Shown here: positions 3,912 to 6,400 of the stretch, one piece after another
Layout: each line of letters opens with the position of its first letter
Position numbering within the stretch: the stretch's first letter is position 1
Assembly (NCBI GenBank): GCA_017475415.1
Contig: JAFVFM010000233.1
Span: forward strand, 1-6,400
Direction: 5' to 3'
Origin: Solobacterium sp.
Lineage (GTDB): Bacteria > Bacillota_I > Bacilli_A > Erysipelotrichales > Erysipelotrichaceae
DNA length: 6,400 bases
Translations under genes and position numbers: made by a program
The notes under the pieces: generated by a model
The model's database searches: none
What the model was told of the DNA's origin: nothing
Seen by the model: only the letters and a program-made list of their open reading frames with translations

Positions 3912-6400
3912 ATGCCAACATGGCTATATGCTTTACTACAAGATAATCAAGCTGTATTACATCTAGATGAAGAAGAATCTTTTCCATTAACTTCTTTAAT
4001 TGAGGAAGCATTAGTAATAGCGACTTCCTTTCAAAAAAAGAAAAGGCCGATACTTGTTGTAAAACAAAATCTTTACCAAGCACAGCGCTTATTCGATAGG
4101 CTTAGCCCTTTAGTAGAAAAAAGTGAATGTGCTCTTTTTGGTGCGGATGAATCTCTACGCGTGGAATCTATAGCTTCCTCACCAGAATTAACAGCTATGC
4201 AAGTAGAAACATTATCTTCATTATGCAATGTATCTAAACAAATTGTAATAACCTGTCCTTCAGCATTATTGCGTTATTTACCAAACCCAGAAGTATTTCA
4301 AAGCCTATGTATGAATTTGAAAGTAGGAAATGAATATTCTATGGATAGCATCAAAGAAAAATTAAGAGCGGCAGGCTATACACAAACCTCGCATATTGAT
4401 CAACCTTTAACCTTCGCTGCTCGCGGTGGCATTATTGATGTGTATTCTATTAATCATGAATATCCTATACGTATTGAATTCTTTGATACAGAAATAGAAT
4501 CCTTACGTTATTTTGATGTACTATCACAAAAGACAATTGAAACAATAGAAGAAGTGGATATTGTACCTGCTTCTACTGTACTTTTTTCTCGTAAAGAAAT
4601 AGAGGAATTAAAACAGGCTGCTAAAGAAAAAGGAAAGAAGGAAGATGCAATATTACAAGAACATGTGGATTTAGATATACAATCTTTAGAAAAATATGTA
4701 TTTGATAAATCGTTCTATCCTTATATGGGCTTATTAAAGGAAAGCAGTAGTTTATTAGATTATATGGATAATCCACTCGTTATTCTTTCCGATGAAGAGA
4801 TGATTAGAAATGCCGAAAAGAATTTGCATGTCGATACCATTACCTATATACAAGAAATGGTAACGGAAAAGAAATTATTACCGATATATGATCTTTGGCA
4901 TGACTTAGACCGCCTACTGAATAAAAGAAGAATTGTTAAGGCAGAAGTCTTTATGGATAATGATGCACATATAGAAGAATTTACTATGCCAAATGAACCT
5001 TTAGCTTCCCGCCTAGCGATGATTCAAAAAGCGGGAAAGTCCGTTATTGCGGTAATGGATAAAGAAATGCACAGGATTATCGATACTTGTATAGAAGAGA
5101 ATATACCGTATTCTTTATTGACGGAAGATGGTGAAATAAAAGAGGGAATTAATTTATATTTAGATGACTTTGTACAAGGTTTTTCTTTAGCACAAAAGAA
5201 AATAGCGGTTTTTAGTGCTAAAGAAATCTTCGGTATACATCATCATAAGAGTCGTTATGAAAATAAATTCCGTCATGAAGAAGTAATACATGGTTATGAA
5301 GAATTAACACCAGGTGACTATATCGTGCATGCCCAATATGGTGTAGGGCAATATTTAGGTATAGAAACAAGAGAAGTAAAAGGAAATTATAGAGATTTCT
5401 TGAAAATTGTATATCGAGGTAATGCAGAATTGTTAGTGCCATTAGAACAATTCCGCCAAGTGCGGAAGTTTGTTTCTCGCGAAGGGGTAGTACCTAGACT
5501 CAATAAATTAGGCACAACCGAATGGCAAAAGACAAAAGAAAGAATACAAGAAAGCGTAAATGATATTGCAGAAAGGTTAATCGCCTTGTATGCAAATCGC
5601 AAAGAAAAAATTGGACATGCCTTTTCTAAGGATAATGAGTTAACGAAAAAGTTTGAAGATGCTTTCGCTTTTGATCTAACGAAAGACCAAATCAAAGCTG
5701 TAGAAGACATAAAAGCGGATATGGAAAGTGATAAACCAATGGACCGTTTAGTATGTGGAGATGTAGGCTTTGGTAAAACAGAAGTTGCTGTAAGAGCGAG
5801 CTTTAAAGCTGTTTCAGATAGTAAACAAGTAGCTGTATTATGCCCGACAACAATTCTTTCCCAACAGCACTACAAAACCTTTATGAGTCGCTACGAAGGT
5901 TATCCTGTAGAAATTGCTGTATTAAATCGCTTTGTAACACCAGCTAAACAAAAACAAATATTAGAAAAATTAAAAGAAGGAAAGATTGATATTGTTGTAG
6001 GTACACATCGTATACTTTCAAAAGATGTAAAATTTAAAGATTTAGGTTTATTGATTGTCGATGAGGAACAGCGTTTTGGTGTAGAACATAAAGAAGTGAT
6101 AAAGGAAATGAAAAATGAAGTAGATGTACTTTCCTTAAGTGCTACACCTATACCACGTACATTACAGATGTCATTAATTGGTGTGCGTTCTTTATCACAA
6201 TTAGAAACACCGCCAATGAATCGTTATAGTGTACAAACCTATGTTGTAGAAAAGAAAGAACAGCTCATCTATGAAGCAATACAAAAAGAATTAGCACGTA
6301 ATGGTCAAGTCTTCTATCTATACAACAATATTTCTACGATTTATGCTGTAGCGCGTAATATACAAAGTCATATTCCTGATGTTAGAGTAGCTGTTGTGCA
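3912..6400 (+). CDS. mfd: Transcription-repair coupling factor Mfd (partial, C-terminus beyond the right edge)
   Basis: Mfd is a DNA translocase that pushes stalled RNA polymerase off damaged DNA and recruits UvrA for excision repair. Counting from ATG 3912, 829 codons are present and open; about 1150 is usual, so the last part of the translocase and the C-terminal autoinhibitory domain are missing. The N-terminal UvrB-like module (with RPILVVKQNLYQAQRL) lacks a Walker A, as is normal; its RGGIIDVYS (171-179) and RIEFF (187-191) match UvrB. The RNA polymerase interaction domain begins near PGDYIVHAQYGVGQYLGIE (467-485). Helicase motifs follow: Walker A GDVGFGKTE (616-624, Lys622), PTTILSQQHY (645-654), GTHRIL (697-702), DEEQRFG (717-723) and SATPIPRT (743-750). 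No frameshift is visible. The true start may instead be ATA at 3888, adding eight residues (MANEIDTK if read by initiator tRNA). It lies 20 bases after the pth stop and probably shares its transcript. Confidence 0.96.
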   Translation, partial: MPTWLYALLQDNQAVLHLDEEESFPLTSLIEEALVIATSFQKKKRPILVVKQNLYQAQRLFDRLSPLVEKSECALFGADESLRVESIASSPELTAMQVETLSSLCNVSKQIVITCPSALLRYLPNPEVFQSLCMNLKVGNEYSMDSIKEKLRAAGYTQTSHIDQPLTFAARGGIIDVYSINHEYPIRIEFFDTEIESLRYFDVLSQKTIETIEEVDIVPASTVLFSRKEIEELKQAAKEKGKKEDAILQEHVDLDIQSLEKYVFDKSFYPYMGLLKESSSLLDYMDNPLVILSDEEMIRNAEKNLHVDTITYIQEMVTEKKLLPIYDLWHDLDRLLNKRRIVKAEVFMDNDAHIEEFTMPNEPLASRLAMIQKAGKSVIAVMDKEMHRIIDTCIEENIPYSLLTEDGEIKEGINLYLDDFVQGFSLAQKKIAVFSAKEIFGIHHHKSRYENKFRHEEVIHGYEELTPGDYIVHAQYGVGQYLGIETREVKGNYRDFLKIVYRGNAELLVPLEQFRQVRKFVSREGVVPRLNKLGTTEWQKTKERIQESVNDIAERLIALYANRKEKIGHAFSKDNELTKKFEDAFAFDLTKDQIKAVEDIKADMESDKPMDRLVCGDVGFGKTEVAVRASFKAVSDSKQVAVLCPTTILSQQHYKTFMSRYEGYPVEIAVLNRFVTPAKQKQILEKLKEGKIDIVVGTHRILSKDVKFKDLGLLIVDEEQRFGVEHKEVIKEMKNEVDVLSLSATPIPRTLQMSLIGVRSLSQLETPPMNRYSVQTYVVEKKEQLIYEAIQKELARNGQVFYLYNNISTIYAVARNIQSHIPDVRVAVV

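Noticed and set aside
3787..4083. Minus-strand open frame over the pth-mfd junction
   Set aside because: Antisense to confident pth and mfd coding sequence, with Leu/Phe/Cys-rich composition typical of a shadow.
5218..5710. Two overlapping minus-strand open frames within mfd
   Set aside because: They overlap each other and lie wholly antisense to the conserved RNA polymerase interaction region of Mfd; no ribosome binding site or family likeness.
6321..6335. Mfd helicase segment LYNNIST where some homologues have L-Y-N-R-V-E-S
   Set aside because: The residue after the Asn varies among Mfd proteins (Asp in E. coli), so this is not a missing key residue.

Overview
The window is AT-rich, compact and gene-dense, with strong AGGAG-type ribosome binding sites, heavy use of ATA, AAA and GAA codons, TGG for tryptophan and all three stop codons. 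Together with a Gram-positive lipoprotein-type YidC and the rpmH-rnpA-yidC and pth-mfd gene pairs, this points to a low-GC Firmicute. My guess is an Erysipelotrichia-like lineage (inference, no search possible). There is no CRISPR array, transposase, integrase, tRNA or rRNA. This is core chromosome rather than an accessory island.

Left part, minus strand (1-1533): rpmH (ribosomal protein L34), rnpA (protein subunit of RNase P) and yidC (membrane insertase, running off the left edge) form one operon read leftwards. A candidate sigma-A promoter lies at 1455-1483. Between rpmH and rnpA, a C(GAAA)G-capped hairpin followed by a U-run both resembles an intrinsic terminator and contains the only visible ribosome binding site of rnpA.

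Middle (1503-2388, minus strand): one gene encodes a membrane-anchored VanY-like (peptidase M15B) cell-wall protein with its own terminator. It keeps the zinc ligands but lacks the usual catalytic glutamate and the usual substrate-binding arginine.

Right part, plus strand (2486-6400): an unrecognised membrane-anchored protein with a very acidic tail overlaps pth (peptidyl-tRNA hydrolase) by four bases, and pth is followed at once by mfd (transcription-repair coupling factor, cut by the right edge). These three look like one operon. The mfd start is ambiguous: the good ribosome binding site points to an ATA codon, while the first ATG lies 24 bases further on with no ribosome binding site.

The roles are mostly housekeeping: translation (L34, Pth), tRNA maturation (RNase P), membrane protein insertion (YidC), DNA repair (Mfd) and the cell wall (VanY-like). 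I see no new multi-gene system. The points worth a second look are departures from highly conserved residues in YidC, Pth and the VanY-like protein, the rpmH-rnpA hairpin, the mfd start, and the unknown gene coupled to pth.
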